Shown: positions 33,895 to 42,490 of the stretch, piece after piece | Layout: each line of letters begins with the position of its first letter | How positions within the stretch are numbered: the stretch's first letter is position 1 | Assembly (NCBI RefSeq): GCF_000092205.1 | Contig: NC_014216.1 | Span: 248,001 to 312,000 of the forward strand | Source: Desulfurivibrio alkaliphilus AHT 2 | Lineage (GTDB): Bacteria > Desulfobacterota > Desulfobulbia > Desulfobulbales > Desulfurivibrionaceae | Reading direction: 5' to 3' | Length of the DNA stretch: 64,000 nt | Notes under the pieces: generated by a model | What the model was told of the DNA's origin: nothing | Database searches by the model: none | What the model saw: the letters and a program-made list of their open reading frames with translations, nothing else | Position numbers and translations under genes: made by a program

Positions 33895-35889
33895 TCATTC
33901 CTCGACCACCCGGATCCTGGTCAGACCGCGCAGGGAATTGCCGATAAATACCGCCTCCGCGGTTGCCAGGTCCGCCGGCCGCAGGTTTTGCTCCTGCAGC
34001 CGGGGCCGGGGCTGGGTCAGCAGGTGGCGGCGCAGTACGCCGTTCAGCAGGCCGGCACTCACCGGCGGGGTCAGCAGCCGGCCTTGGTGGCGGATAAAGA
34101 GATTGCTCACCGCACCTTCCGTCAACTCCCCCCGGGTATTGACAAAAAGCGCTTCACAGTGCCCGGCCGCCAGGGCCGCCTCCCGGTGCCGGTCATAAAT
34201 ATCCCGCTGGCTGGTCTTGTGATAGAGCAGGGGCTGGTCCGGGTCAATGGCCGCCGGGGCAATGACCGCGGTGGGTAATTTGGGCCCGTCGCCCGCCGCC
34301 GTTGTTTGGTTTTCGGCCTCGACCAGCTCCTGCCAACTGAAGCAGGGGTGGCCGGCAAAGGGGGCGTGGCTCAACGCCAGGGTGCCGTCCTTGGCCAGGG
34401 TCAGCCGCACCCTTTGCGGGCCCAGGGCTGCGGCGGTAAAGCCGTTACCATGGGCCGCCAGCAGCCGCCGGATTTCTTCCGGGTCGGCCTCAAAAGCCAG
34501 TCGCTGGGCGGAAGCCAGCAACCTCTGCAAGTGCAGTTCCAGCAGGCGATAGCCCTGATCGGGCTGCCAGAGCATGGTTTCGATGAGCACAAAAGGGGGC
34601 GTCGGCCGGCTTAAAAAATTGCCTTTCAGTTTGCACTCCCGCCACTCCTGCTCCGGGTCCGAGTCGTAGACCACCCCGGAGCCGATCCCCATTTCGGCCA
34701 CCCCCCGGTCCAAGGTAACGGTACGGATGGGGACGTTGAACACCATCTCCTGCTCCGGGCTGATAAAACCGATGGCGCCGGTGTAAACGCCGCGGGGGGC
34801 CTGCTCCAGCTCATGGATGATCTCCATGGTCCTGATCTTCGGGGCGCCGGTAACCGAGCCGCAGGGGAACAGGGCCTTAAACAGCTCCGCCAGGCCGGTG
34901 TCGGCCTTTAGTTCGCCCCGGATGGTGGAGGTCAACTGGTACAGGGTTTCGTAGCTCTCCAGGGTAAACAGCTCCAGGGTCTCAACGGTGCCGGGGCGGC
35001 AGATTCGGCCCAGGTCGTTGCGCAGCAGGTCGACGATCATCACATTTTCGCTGCGATTCTTCCGGTCCGCCGGCAGTTCCGCCGCCCAGCGGGCGTCTTC
35101 CTCCGGGGTAAGGCCCCGGCGGCTGGTGCCCTTCATGGGGCGGACCGTGCAGTAATCACCTTGCCGGCGCAGAAAAAGTTCCGGCGACAAGGAAATGATG
35201 TGCTCCCCGGCCAGGTTGAGCAAAGCGGCGTAAGAGACCCGCTGGTTGCGGCGCAGGGCGCAGTAAAGGGCGGCGGCGGAACCCCGGCAGGGTAACTGCT
35301 GTTTAAAGGTGTAGTTAACCTGGTAGGTATCACCGGCGGCGATATATTCCTTGATCCGCCGGACATTGCGCCGGTATTCCGCCCCGGGCAAGGCCCGCTG
35401 CAGCGCCTCGGTTACCAGGCCGGGATCACGTTGCGAGGGAAGGGGCTGTTCGGCCCCGGTGACCGGCAGTTTTTTTGCCAGCACCGCAGCCGGGTCGCGA
35501 TCGTCCCAGCTGCCTCGCTCGTGGTCATAAACCAGAGGGGCGGCATAGACCCCCAGCACCGCCAGCGGGGCCGGTTGGGCCGTCAGCAGCCGTTGCAGTC
35601 TGGGTTCCAGCAGGTAACCGAATTCGTAGGCAAACCAGCCGGCCAGGTAATGACCCTGCTGCAGTTCCGCTTCCAGGGCGGCCAGAAAATCCGCCGCAGA
35701 AGTTCCGGGACGTAAGGTCAACATCTTCAGGGGCCGGGCAAAGAGCAGCGAACGGCGGTTCTCCGCCGATAAGCGGGCGCTTTCCAGGAAAACGAAGTTT
35801 TCTTCGTCTTCCAGCAAACCCAGCAGTTGGTCAAGTTGTTGGTCGCTAAAGGTCCGGCCGGGCCGGCCTGCGGTGTGCTGTTGGTGCAT
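33895..35889 (-). CDS. pabB: Fused aminodeoxychorismate synthase component I / aminodeoxychorismate lyase
   Basis: This 664-residue fusion makes p-aminobenzoate for folate. The N-terminal chorismate-binding PabB domain (about 1-430) includes MKGTSRRG, ENVMIVDLLRNDLGR, FPCGSVTGAPK and GVYTGAIGFI. The C-terminal PLP-dependent PabC-like domain (about 440-664) includes YHKTSQRDIYDRHR with the likely Schiff-base Lys and LTEGAVSNLFI. Both reactions are on one chain; the glutamine amidotransferase (PabA) is not in the window. It is convergent with the CBS gene. The start at 35889 lacks a clear ribosome binding site. Confidence 0.93.
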   Translation of the reverse strand: MHQQHTAGRPGRTFSDQQLDQLLGLLEDEENFVFLESARLSAENRRSLLFARPLKMLTLRPGTSAADFLAALEAELQQGHYLAGWFAYEFGYLLEPRLQRLLTAQPAPLAVLGVYAAPLVYDHERGSWDDRDPAAVLAKKLPVTGAEQPLPSQRDPGLVTEALQRALPGAEYRRNVRRIKEYIAAGDTYQVNYTFKQQLPCRGSAAALYCALRRNQRVSYAALLNLAGEHIISLSPELFLRRQGDYCTVRPMKGTSRRGLTPEEDARWAAELPADRKNRSENVMIVDLLRNDLGRICRPGTVETLELFTLESYETLYQLTSTIRGELKADTGLAELFKALFPCGSVTGAPKIRTMEIIHELEQAPRGVYTGAIGFISPEQEMVFNVPIRTVTLDRGVAEMGIGSGVVYDSDPEQEWRECKLKGNFLSRPTPPFVLIETMLWQPDQGYRLLELHLQRLLASAQRLAFEADPEEIRRLLAAHGNGFTAAALGPQRVRLTLAKDGTLALSHAPFAGHPCFSWQELVEAENQTTAAGDGPKLPTAVIAPAAIDPDQPLLYHKTSQRDIYDRHREAALAAGHCEALFVNTRGELTEGAVSNLFIRHQGRLLTPPVSAGLLNGVLRRHLLTQPRPRLQEQNLRPADLATAEAVFIGNSLRGLTRIRVVEE

Positions 35890-35943
35890 TCTGGCTTTTT
35901 ACGGGGTTGCGTGATTCTTGGCAAGTCGTTTATGAGCGTAATC

Positions 35944-35968
35944 GGGGACAGTTTTCAAAACTGTCCCC
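35944..35968. repeat. REP-like perfect palindrome
   Basis: The 25-bp perfect inverted repeat GGGGACAGTTTT-C-AAAACTGTCCCC is of the type often found with REP-associated tyrosine transposases. No such transposase is nearby. It directly abuts a family A half copy. Confidence 0.7.
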
Positions 35969-35972
35969 TCCT

Positions 35973-36019
35973 CAAGCCTGGCTGATCGCCCGAAGGTTCG
36001 TTGCTGCTGAACGATTACG
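35973..36019 (-). repeat. Family A palindromic repeat, 5' half, inverted
   Basis: On the minus strand this reads as the left half of family A: GTAATCGTTCAGCAGCAACG, then CTTCGGGCGATCAGCCAGGC. The right half and tail are absent. It sits upstream of the CBS-ACT gene, next to the REP-like palindrome. Confidence 0.7.
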
Positions 36020-36133
36020 TGCCTTGCTTATTGATCTTGCGATGGGGAGAGGAATAATTTATAAATTGAGGGTTGGCGTCAACGACCGCTTTGGGTGCTG
36101 TTTGGGCGAGTCCATACATTTTAGGAGGGAAAC

Positions 36134-36820
36134 ATGCTGATTGAAGACTGGATGGCCAAGAACGTTCTTACCGTGGATGAAAACACTTCTCTGATGCGGG
36201 CGACCCGGATAATGAAGGAAAACAACATCCGTCGCCTGCCGGTGGTGTCCCACGGCAAACTGATCGGCATTGTCACCGATCGCGACGTTAAGGACGCTTC
36301 GCCGTCCAAAACCGCCACCCTGGATATCCACGAACTCTATTACCTGCTCTCCGAGATGAAGGTCAAGGATGTGATGACCGCCTCTCCCCTGACCCTCAAA
36401 GGCAAGGACAGCCTGGAACTGGCGGCGGTGATCATGCTGGAAGACAAGATCTCCGGCCTGCCGGTGGTGGATGAAAGCGGCCGGCTGACCGGCCTGCTCA
36501 GCGAGACGGACCTTTTGCGGGCCTTTGTTCGCAGCACCGGCATCAAAGATGGCTCCCGCCGCTATGTTTTCGATTTGCCCGACGCCGCCGGTTCGGTCAC
36601 CAGGGTCATGGAGAGCCTGCGCCAGTATGACGCCCGGGTGATCAGTATCCTGACCTCGTTTGAAGACGCTCCCGAAGGCCAGAAGCGGGTGTCCATCCGG
36701 ATTACCATGGACGATGCGGCCCGGGCCGAGGAACTGCACCAGGATCTGCTGGCCAAATTTACGGTGGTTGATTTCGGGATCGACGATATCAAAAACCGTC
36801 CCCGCAAAAAGCAGTCCTGA
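36134..36820 (+). CDS. CBS-pair protein with C-terminal ACT-like domain (AcuB-like)
   Basis: The 228-residue protein has two CBS domains (DWMAKNVLTVDENTSL to GIVTDRDV; VKDVMTASPLTLKGKDSL to GLLSETDLL). A C-terminal segment (about 140-215) resembles an ACT fold (VFDLPDAAGSVTRVMESLRQ). The architecture matches AcuB-type regulatory proteins. The ligand is probably a nucleotide. The start has the strong site AGGAGGGAAAC. It is convergent with the PBP gene. Confidence 0.88.
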   Translation: MLIEDWMAKNVLTVDENTSLMRATRIMKENNIRRLPVVSHGKLIGIVTDRDVKDASPSKTATLDIHELYYLLSEMKVKDVMTASPLTLKGKDSLELAAVIMLEDKISGLPVVDESGRLTGLLSETDLLRAFVRSTGIKDGSRRYVFDLPDAAGSVTRVMESLRQYDARVISILTSFEDAPEGQKRVSIRITMDDAARAEELHQDLLAKFTVVDFGIDDIKNRPRKKQS

Positions 36821-36832
36821 AGTTAAAGGTTG

Positions 36833-38887
36833 CTAACCTTCCGCCGGCATTTCCTGCAGCTTTTTTAGGCGCGGGGTTTCCGCTGCCGGTGCTGGAGAGA
36901 GCAGGGCGGGGGGCAGGTTGTCGATACGAAAGGCCTCCAGGGAAACGCGATTCGGCGTTTCTTCTTCAAAATGGCCCACCGCATGGTCAATCGGCACCAG
37001 CACGATTCCGGGCGGGCGGGGAAACTCCTTGCCCGCCAGTTGCGCTTTGGCCCCCTGCATGAAGTGCAGCCAGATCGGGGCGGCGGCCCGGGCTCCGCTT
37101 TCGTTGCGACCCAAGGGGCGGGCCCGGTCGAAGCCCATCCAGACGCCGGTCACCAGTTCCGGGCTGTAACCGATGAACCAGGCGTCCATATAACGGTCGG
37201 TGGTGCCGGTTTTGCCGGCCACCGGCAGGCCGATGGCCGCCACGCTGCGGCCGGTTCCCTCCCTGACCACCCCTTCCAGCAGCCTGGTGACCTGGTAGGC
37301 GGTGCGTTCATCCAGCGCCCGCTGGCCTTTCAGGTTGGCCTGTTCCAGAACCCGGCCGTTGCTGTCCCGGACACTTTTGATGAAGACCGGTGCGTGATAA
37401 ACCCCGCCATTGGCCAGCGCCCCGTAAGCCGCCGTGAGCTCCATGACGGAAATTTCCGCCGACCCCAGAGCCAGCGACAGGTTGTTGCTCAGCGGGCTGC
37501 TGATCCCCATTTGCCGGGCCAGTTTTACCACCGGCGCCAGCCCTATTTCCTGCATGATTTTAACCGAGAGAATATTGCGCGAGTATACCAGGCCGTCCCG
37601 CAGGGTGGTGGGCCCGTAAAAGCGGTTGCTGAAGTTTTTCGGTTCCCAGACCCGGCCGCGGTCCGCTCCGGGCAGGCGCAGCGGCTCATCAATAATAACG
37701 CTGGCCGGCGTCATCCCATGGTCCAGGGCGGCGGCATAAATGATGGGCTTGAAGGCCGAGCCGGGTTGGCGGCGAGCCTGGGTGGCCCGGTTAAACTGGC
37801 TGACGGAGAAATCGGTGCCGCCGCTCACCGCTCGAACCAGCCCGCTGCCGGTTTCCATGGCCAGCAGCGCTGCCTGGGGCTGCTCCTGCTGGGCGGCGGC
37901 TCGGCGCTGCCGACGTTCCCAGTTTTGCACGCCCAAGGTAACCGCCGCCGCCGCCCGCTGCTGCAGTTCCTGGTCCAGGCCGGTGTAAACCCGCAGCCCG
38001 CCGTTGTATAGCATGTTCCGCCCGTAGGTCTGTTCAATTTGGTTTCTGACCTGCTGGAGAAAGTAGCTGTTTTCCTGGCCATTTTGCCGGGGAGAGGCCC
38101 ACAGCAGGGGATGCAGGTAGGCCCGTCGGGCGGCGGTGGGGGTTATGTAGGCCTCTTCCGCCATCCGGTTCAAAACATAAGCCTGGCGGCGTTTGGCGGC
38201 GGTATAATCCCGGAAGGGGGTATAGCGGCTGGGTGCCTGGGGTAGCCCGGCCAGCAAGGCTGTTTCCGCCAGATTGAGCTCCCGGGCGGGTTTGCCGAAA
38301 TAGGTCCAGGCGGCCGCTTCCACCCCGTAAGCGCCGCTGCCGAGATAAATGTGGTTAAGATAAATATGAAGAATTTCGTCTTTGTTTAGTTTCTGGTCAA
38401 TGCGGTAAGCAAGAATCGCTTCGCGTATTTTACGGATATATGTCTTTTCCCTGCTGAGCAGCAAGGCCCGGGCCACCTGCTGGGTGATGGTGCTGCCGCC
38501 CTGACGGCGCTCACCGGCCCGCAGGTTGTGAACCAGGGCCCGCACAATGGACCAGCCGTCCACCCCGCTGTGGTCATAAAAACGGGCGTCTTCGGCGGCG
38601 ATGAAAGCCTGGGGGAGCTGTTCCGGGAGTTTATCCAGGGGGACGACAATGCGGTTTTCGGTAAAAACCCGGTCCACCACCACCCCCTGATGATCATAGA
38701 TCAGGGTGGTCTGAGCCGGTTGGTAGCTGTCCAGCGAACCGATGTCCGGCAGATCCAGGGTAATGTGGACAAACAGCACCGACCCGAGCAGGCCCGTGAG
38801 GCCGCCGGCGATAAAGAGCAAAAAGAGCGAGAGCTGGGTTTGCCGCCAGATGCGCGTTTGTTGTTTACTGGTCCGCTTAGTTGCCAC
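36833..38887 (-). CDS. Class A penicillin-binding protein (PBP1A-type)
   Basis: This 684-residue bifunctional peptidoglycan synthase has an N-terminal anchor (LFLLFIAGGLTGLLGSVLF). The glycosyltransferase domain has the catalytic Glu in AAEDARFYDHSG plus GGSTITQQVARAL and EILHIYLN. The transpeptidase has the SxxK serine in PGSAFKPI, SRN, and KTGTTD. The start appears to be GTG 38887 without a strong ribosome binding site. It is transcribed alone. Confidence 0.94.
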   Translation of the reverse strand: MATKRTSKQQTRIWRQTQLSLFLLFIAGGLTGLLGSVLFVHITLDLPDIGSLDSYQPAQTTLIYDHQGVVVDRVFTENRIVVPLDKLPEQLPQAFIAAEDARFYDHSGVDGWSIVRALVHNLRAGERRQGGSTITQQVARALLLSREKTYIRKIREAILAYRIDQKLNKDEILHIYLNHIYLGSGAYGVEAAAWTYFGKPARELNLAETALLAGLPQAPSRYTPFRDYTAAKRRQAYVLNRMAEEAYITPTAARRAYLHPLLWASPRQNGQENSYFLQQVRNQIEQTYGRNMLYNGGLRVYTGLDQELQQRAAAAVTLGVQNWERRQRRAAAQQEQPQAALLAMETGSGLVRAVSGGTDFSVSQFNRATQARRQPGSAFKPIIYAAALDHGMTPASVIIDEPLRLPGADRGRVWEPKNFSNRFYGPTTLRDGLVYSRNILSVKIMQEIGLAPVVKLARQMGISSPLSNNLSLALGSAEISVMELTAAYGALANGGVYHAPVFIKSVRDSNGRVLEQANLKGQRALDERTAYQVTRLLEGVVREGTGRSVAAIGLPVAGKTGTTDRYMDAWFIGYSPELVTGVWMGFDRARPLGRNESGARAAAPIWLHFMQGAKAQLAGKEFPRPPGIVLVPIDHAVGHFEEETPNRVSLEAFRIDNLPPALLSPAPAAETPRLKKLQEMPAEG

Positions 38888-39198
38888 AGGAGCCGGGATA
38901 CCGAATAGGGTGATTGGGGGGCGGTGGTGGCCGCAACTTATGCAAGTCCCTGTTGTTTGCCTATAGTAACAAGCAATCAGGGATCAGGCAAGCAACGAAC
39001 GCTGGACGGGCGGAGCTTTTCGGCCTGGTGGTGCGATGAGTTGAAAAGGGCTTGCCGCGAGGGCTGAAAAAAGCCGCCCTGATAAGGGGCGGCTTTTAGC
39101 AAACAGTTGTTAGTGCAACTGTTTGCCCCAACTAGGAACGGGGGCCGGCAACGCTGAGCGGAGCCAGCCCCGTGATCACTTGGCGGTAATTACGGTAA
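38888..39198. other. Intergenic region with terminator and hairpin
   Basis: The 311 bp hold the PBP promoter region, the terminator of the cytochrome gene at 39067-39097, and a second perfect 11-bp inverted repeat GCAAACAGTTG/CAACTGTTTGC (39099-39126). A CCCCGTGATCACTT stretch at about 39168 resembles a family B arm. Confidence 0.55.
39067..39097 (-). terminator. Rho-independent terminator of the cytochrome gene
   Basis: The stem is AAAAGCCGCCC/GGGCGGCTTTT with loop TGATAAG. On the minus strand it is followed by a T run, downstream of the c7 cytochrome stop. It is symmetric enough to work both ways. Confidence 0.8.
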
Positions 39199-39507
39199 TT
39201 ACTTTTGGTGACAGCGGGCGCAGTCGTTGCTGGCGAAAGCCTTGCCGCCTTCCTGGTGGCAGGAGAAGCACAAGTTGCCGCTGTTGTGGTCGGCCATGGT
39301 GATTTTAACTTCGCGCTTCATCTGGAAAATACCGGTGTGGCAATCGCCGCAGCTCAAGCCGGCGTCGGCGTGAATCTGGCCGCTGAATACGACCTTACCC
39401 ATGGGGCCGCCTTCAAACTCTGAGGTGTTACCGGGCATGGACGCAATGGCGGTACCAACGAAAGCCAGGGCGGCCAGAATGGTGATAATGGTGGCAGTAA
39501 GTTTCAT
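39199..39507 (-). CDS. Periplasmic triheme c7-type cytochrome
   Basis: The product is 102 residues from ATG 39507 (GAGGAGGA upstream; the frame extends to 39555 but without a good site). It has a Sec signal peptide (TIITILAALAFVGTAIA). Three CxxCH heme motifs, CGDCH, CFSCH and CARCH, are accompanied by additional His residues (GQIHADAG, MADHNS) as distal ligands. This is the cytochrome c7/c3-like triheme layout used for periplasmic electron transfer. It lies downstream of the ccsB/resB maturation genes on the same strand. Confidence 0.92.
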   Translation of the reverse strand: MKLTATIITILAALAFVGTAIASMPGNTSEFEGGPMGKVVFSGQIHADAGLSCGDCHTGIFQMKREVKITMADHNSGNLCFSCHQEGGKAFASNDCARCHQK

Positions 39508-39646
39508 GTGGTGAATCCTCCTCTCTGTTGTGGTTACTGCTGTCTGATTACACAATTGCCCCTTGGAAAAAGGCCTTAGCTGTTCTACATCTGCCGGTTA
39601 ATCGACAGTAAGGTTCTATATACGAGTGCCGGGAAGGCGTCAATAC

Positions 39647-39687
39647 AAAAAAAACCGGCGGGCACGGGAAGACCATGTCCGCCGGCA
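39647..39687 (-). terminator. Rho-independent terminator after ccsB
   Basis: On the minus strand, CCGGCGG ... CCGCCGG forms a stem followed by a run of eight T. It lies 8 bp past the ccsB stop and separates the ccs genes from the cytochrome gene. Confidence 0.85.
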
Positions 39688-39694
39688 ATCTTAA

Positions 39695-40558
39695 TTAAGC
39701 GTAGCTGTGCAGGCCGGAAAGCAGGAAATTGACGCCGTAATAGGTGAACAGGGTGGAGGCAAAACCCAGCACCGCCAGCCAGGCGATCTTCTTGCCGGTC
39801 CAGCCTCGGGTGTATCGCACATGCAGGGTGGCGGCATAAACAAACCAAGTGATCAGCGACCAGGTTTCTTTAGGGTCCCAACTCCAGTAGGTGCCCCAGG
39901 CCGAGTTGGCCCAGATGGCGCCGAAGATCAAACCACCCACGGTGAACCAGAGGAAGCCGAAAAGGATGGTTTTATAGATTACCTCATCGATGGTCTTCAG
40001 GGGGGGCAGCGAGGCAAAGACGCCAGTGCCTTCCGGCTGGCCGCTTTTTTCCACGTTACGGGCCTTGGTAAGGTACATCACCGCCACCCCGAAGGCGATG
40101 GCAAAGGCGGCATAACCCACAAAGCTGGCAATAACATGGGCGATCAGCCAGTTGCTTTGCAGGGCCGGCATCAGGGGCTTAAGCTGCTGATCCCACTGCG
40201 GCCAGTATTCGGCCAAGGCCTGGGACAGAAAGGCAAAGGGCATGGCAAAGGCGCCCAGGGTCTGGTTTTTGTAGAGATACTCCAGGACCAGGTAGGTCAG
40301 GGCGATACACCAGGCAAAAAAGACCAGGGATTCGTACATGTTGGAAAAGGGCGCGTAATAGCCGAAGTCCAGCTTGTAGGCCTCATGCCAGCGGATGATG
40401 ATCCCCATGGTGCTGAGAAGCAGGCCGCCCATGGTAACCAAGGTGGCGGTCAAGCCCAGGGTCTTGTTTTTGGTGCCGAAGACCAGGATGGCAATGTAAA
40501 GGAAAGAAGCCGCCAAATAGACAAAGGTGGTTATGCTGAGCAGTTGCGCGCTTTGCAT
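39695..40558 (-). CDS. ccsB: System II cytochrome c biogenesis protein CcsB (CcsA/ResC family)
   Basis: This 287-residue integral membrane protein has about eight helices. It carries the tryptophan-rich heme-handling motif WGTYWSWDPKETWSLITWF near residue 225 and conserved His residues in helices. With ResB it exports heme and attaches it to CxxCH motifs of c-type cytochromes. The start has GAGG at moderate spacing. The resB gene is upstream with a 64-bp gap. Confidence 0.92.
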   Translation of the reverse strand: MQSAQLLSITTFVYLAASFLYIAILVFGTKNKTLGLTATLVTMGGLLLSTMGIIIRWHEAYKLDFGYYAPFSNMYESLVFFAWCIALTYLVLEYLYKNQTLGAFAMPFAFLSQALAEYWPQWDQQLKPLMPALQSNWLIAHVIASFVGYAAFAIAFGVAVMYLTKARNVEKSGQPEGTGVFASLPPLKTIDEVIYKTILFGFLWFTVGGLIFGAIWANSAWGTYWSWDPKETWSLITWFVYAATLHVRYTRGWTGKKIAWLAVLGFASTLFTYYGVNFLLSGLHSYA

Positions 40559-40622
40559 GATTACATACCTCGTTGCTTAGTAATGTACCGAATTACGAAT
40601 TCGTTCGTCCTAACGTCAAACC

Positions 40623-41966
40623 TCAGCCGATGCTTTGATCCTGGCGCAGGCGTTGGGCCAGGTCGGCAAAACGTTTATCGAAGGTTTCTTTGTTACGGTT
40701 GCTGCCGCCGCAAAGCAGCAGTTGCGCCCCACCTTTGTCGGCGGGCTTCACATAAGCCCACAGCCGGCGGTGTGTGACCATGAAACAGGCATACAGGCCA
40801 AGCATCATCAGGCCGCAGCCGGCGTAAACGATCCAGACACCCGGGTCGTTGGCCACCTGCAGGCCGGTGGCGTAACGCTGCTGGATATAAAAACTGTAGT
40901 TACCGGCCGGCCGTTGCACGGTCACCGTTTGCTGGTCACGCATGTTGAACACCGAAGGGCTTTCCTCTTGGTCGGAAAACCAGATTTCATACTCGTGCAC
41001 CCGGCCGGTACGATCACTCATGGTGTTGGTGACCCCGAAAATCAGCCCCTCATCTCTCCACTGAAGTTGGCGGCCCGGCCTGGCCATGAAGGAGCGTTTC
41101 GCGCCCGTTTCCCGGTTCTGGATCTCAACCAGGTACTCGGTCAGCGGCTGGTAGCTGGACTGGTAAAAGGTCAGTCCCCGGTGTTTCAGGGGGTGGTTAA
41201 CCAGGATCGAGGTCCGTAAGGGTCCATCCAGTTCCGGGTCATTGATTACCACATCCGAGCGGAATTCGCGCACCATACCGATGGGATAGTATTTGATGTC
41301 GAAATTTTCCAGGTGAATTTCAAAGCCCAAGGGGATAGGCTCGCTGGTTTTCCGTTCGAAGACATGGGCCACCGTTTCTCCTTCGGGAAACATGATGCTG
41401 GCCTTGTAGCCGAAAACCGACCCCACCAGGGCGCCGATGAAAATGACCAGGATACCGATGTGCACCAGGTAGGCGCCCAAGCGCGACCAAGCGCCTTTCT
41501 GGGCAAACAGCAGCACCCCATTTTCCTGGTCCCGGGATTGCGCTTTCCAGCCGGCGCCGGCCAGCAGGCCTTTTATCTTGTCGGCGGCCACGGTCGGGGA
41601 ATCCGCCTTCACGCTGAACTCGGCTTTGAGCGGCATTTTCTGCAGCCGCTCGGGAGTGTTGTTGAGGTTGTCCAGTACCACCATCCGCCAGGCGTTGGGC
41701 AGCCGGTCGATGCTGCAGACAATGAGGTTGACGCAAAAGATGATCAGCAGGGTAATGAACCACCAGGAACCGTACATGTTGGTGAAGTCCAGCACCTGGA
41801 ACAGCCGGGCCAGTTCCGGCCCGTATTCTTCGACGTAAAACTCGTGGGAGCGTCCCTGCTGGATAACGGTGCCGATGATCGAGGTGACGGCAATTACAAA
41901 TATGATGGTAATGGCCAGCTTGACGGAGGCGAAAAATCGCCATACCTGATTTTGTTCTTTAGTCAT
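40623..41966 (-). CDS. resB: System II cytochrome c biogenesis protein ResB
   Basis: This 447-residue protein has N-terminal helices (LAITIIFVIAVTSIIGTVI, FITLLIIFCVNLIVCSIDRL), a third near residue 165, a large periplasmic domain, and a final helix (WIVYAGCGLMMLGLYACF). The order and length fit ResB/Ccs1. With CcsB it forms the heme lyase that would mature the c7 cytochrome and the CxxCH sensor seen in this window. Confidence 0.92.
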   Translation of the reverse strand: MTKEQNQVWRFFASVKLAITIIFVIAVTSIIGTVIQQGRSHEFYVEEYGPELARLFQVLDFTNMYGSWWFITLLIIFCVNLIVCSIDRLPNAWRMVVLDNLNNTPERLQKMPLKAEFSVKADSPTVAADKIKGLLAGAGWKAQSRDQENGVLLFAQKGAWSRLGAYLVHIGILVIFIGALVGSVFGYKASIMFPEGETVAHVFERKTSEPIPLGFEIHLENFDIKYYPIGMVREFRSDVVINDPELDGPLRTSILVNHPLKHRGLTFYQSSYQPLTEYLVEIQNRETGAKRSFMARPGRQLQWRDEGLIFGVTNTMSDRTGRVHEYEIWFSDQEESPSVFNMRDQQTVTVQRPAGNYSFYIQQRYATGLQVANDPGVWIVYAGCGLMMLGLYACFMVTHRRLWAYVKPADKGGAQLLLCGGSNRNKETFDKRFADLAQRLRQDQSIG

Positions 41967-42287
41967 GGTAACCTGTAGAGCGCTTTTTCAATGATATGAG
42001 GTGATGTGGGGGAGCTCCGGGGGTATAATGAAATACGGAGTTTCGGATGGCTTGGCTGGCGCGGCAGCCAAGTCTGATAATGACAGGGTTTTTACAATAT
42101 TCTCTTGCCCGGTGTCAACAGGAAAAGACCATCGTGGCAGTTGACAATAAAATACTTGTCAAAAAACACCGAAGGAGGTATATGTCCGGGTCTTGTTCCT
42201 TAAGGCAAGCCCGATGTCTTCGGGGCGCTGTGCAAGTGAGGATTCCCGATAGTTTACCAGAACCAAATTGTAGCGTGGAGTTTAGAT
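41967..42287. other. Divergent intergenic region between resB and rpmB
   Basis: The 321 bp contain the palindrome TTGACA-N10-TGTCAA at 42141-42162, whose left half could be a -35 box. They also contain a very strong Shine-Dalgarno (AAGGAGGTAT) at 42172-42181 in front of a short frame that overlaps rpmB. rpmB itself has GGAG nine bases before its ATG. Confidence 0.5.
42141..42162. promoter_or_regulatory. Palindrome TTGACA-N10-TGTCAA upstream of rpmB
   Basis: Six-base perfect inverted repeats with an AT-rich 10-bp centre lie about 125 bp before rpmB. It may be an operator or a -35 element; no matching -10 with 17-bp spacing is clear. Confidence 0.35.
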
Positions 42288-42355
42288 ATGTCCAAAGTAT
42301 GTTCCGTTTGCGGCAAGAAACCGGAAGTAGGCAACAATGTCAGCCATGCCCATAA
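42182..42355 (+). CDS. Possible leader ORF overlapping the rpmB start
   Basis: The 57-codon frame begins at ATG 42182 with AAGGAGGTAT just before it, the strongest Shine-Dalgarno in this area. It is Cys- and Arg-rich and overlaps the first 68 bases of rpmB in another frame. It resembles no known protein. It may be a regulatory leader frame or an accident of sequence. Confidence 0.3.
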   Translation: MSGSCSLRQARCLRGAVQVRIPDSLPEPNCSVEFRYVQSMFRLRQETGSRQQCQPCP

Positions 42356-42476
42356 CAAATCACGGCGTCGCTGGTTGCCCAACCTGCAAAGCGTTCGGGT
42401 GGCGGTACCCGGCGGCAATACCCGTCGTACCAGGGTTTGCACCCGCTGTTTGCGTTCCGGCGCGGTGGTTAAGTAA
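42288..42476 (+). CDS. rpmB: 50S ribosomal protein L28
   Basis: The 62-residue bL28 begins [20 protein letters not shown] and continues [12 protein letters not shown]. It has the zinc-binding cysteine pairs CSVC and CTRC, so it is a C+ (zinc) form. The length is normal. It is a single-gene unit, convergent with rel 14 bp away. Confidence 0.96.
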   Translation: MSKVCSVCGKKPEVGNNVSHAHNKSRRRWLPNLQSVRVAVPGGNTRRTRVCTRCLRSGAVVK

Positions 42477-42490
42477 CTAACCACTTGCCC

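Noticed and set aside
42047-42181. Upstream part of the 102-codon frame before rpmB
   Set aside because: Only the portion from ATG 42182 has a ribosome binding site; the earlier part lies in promoter-like AT-rich DNA.
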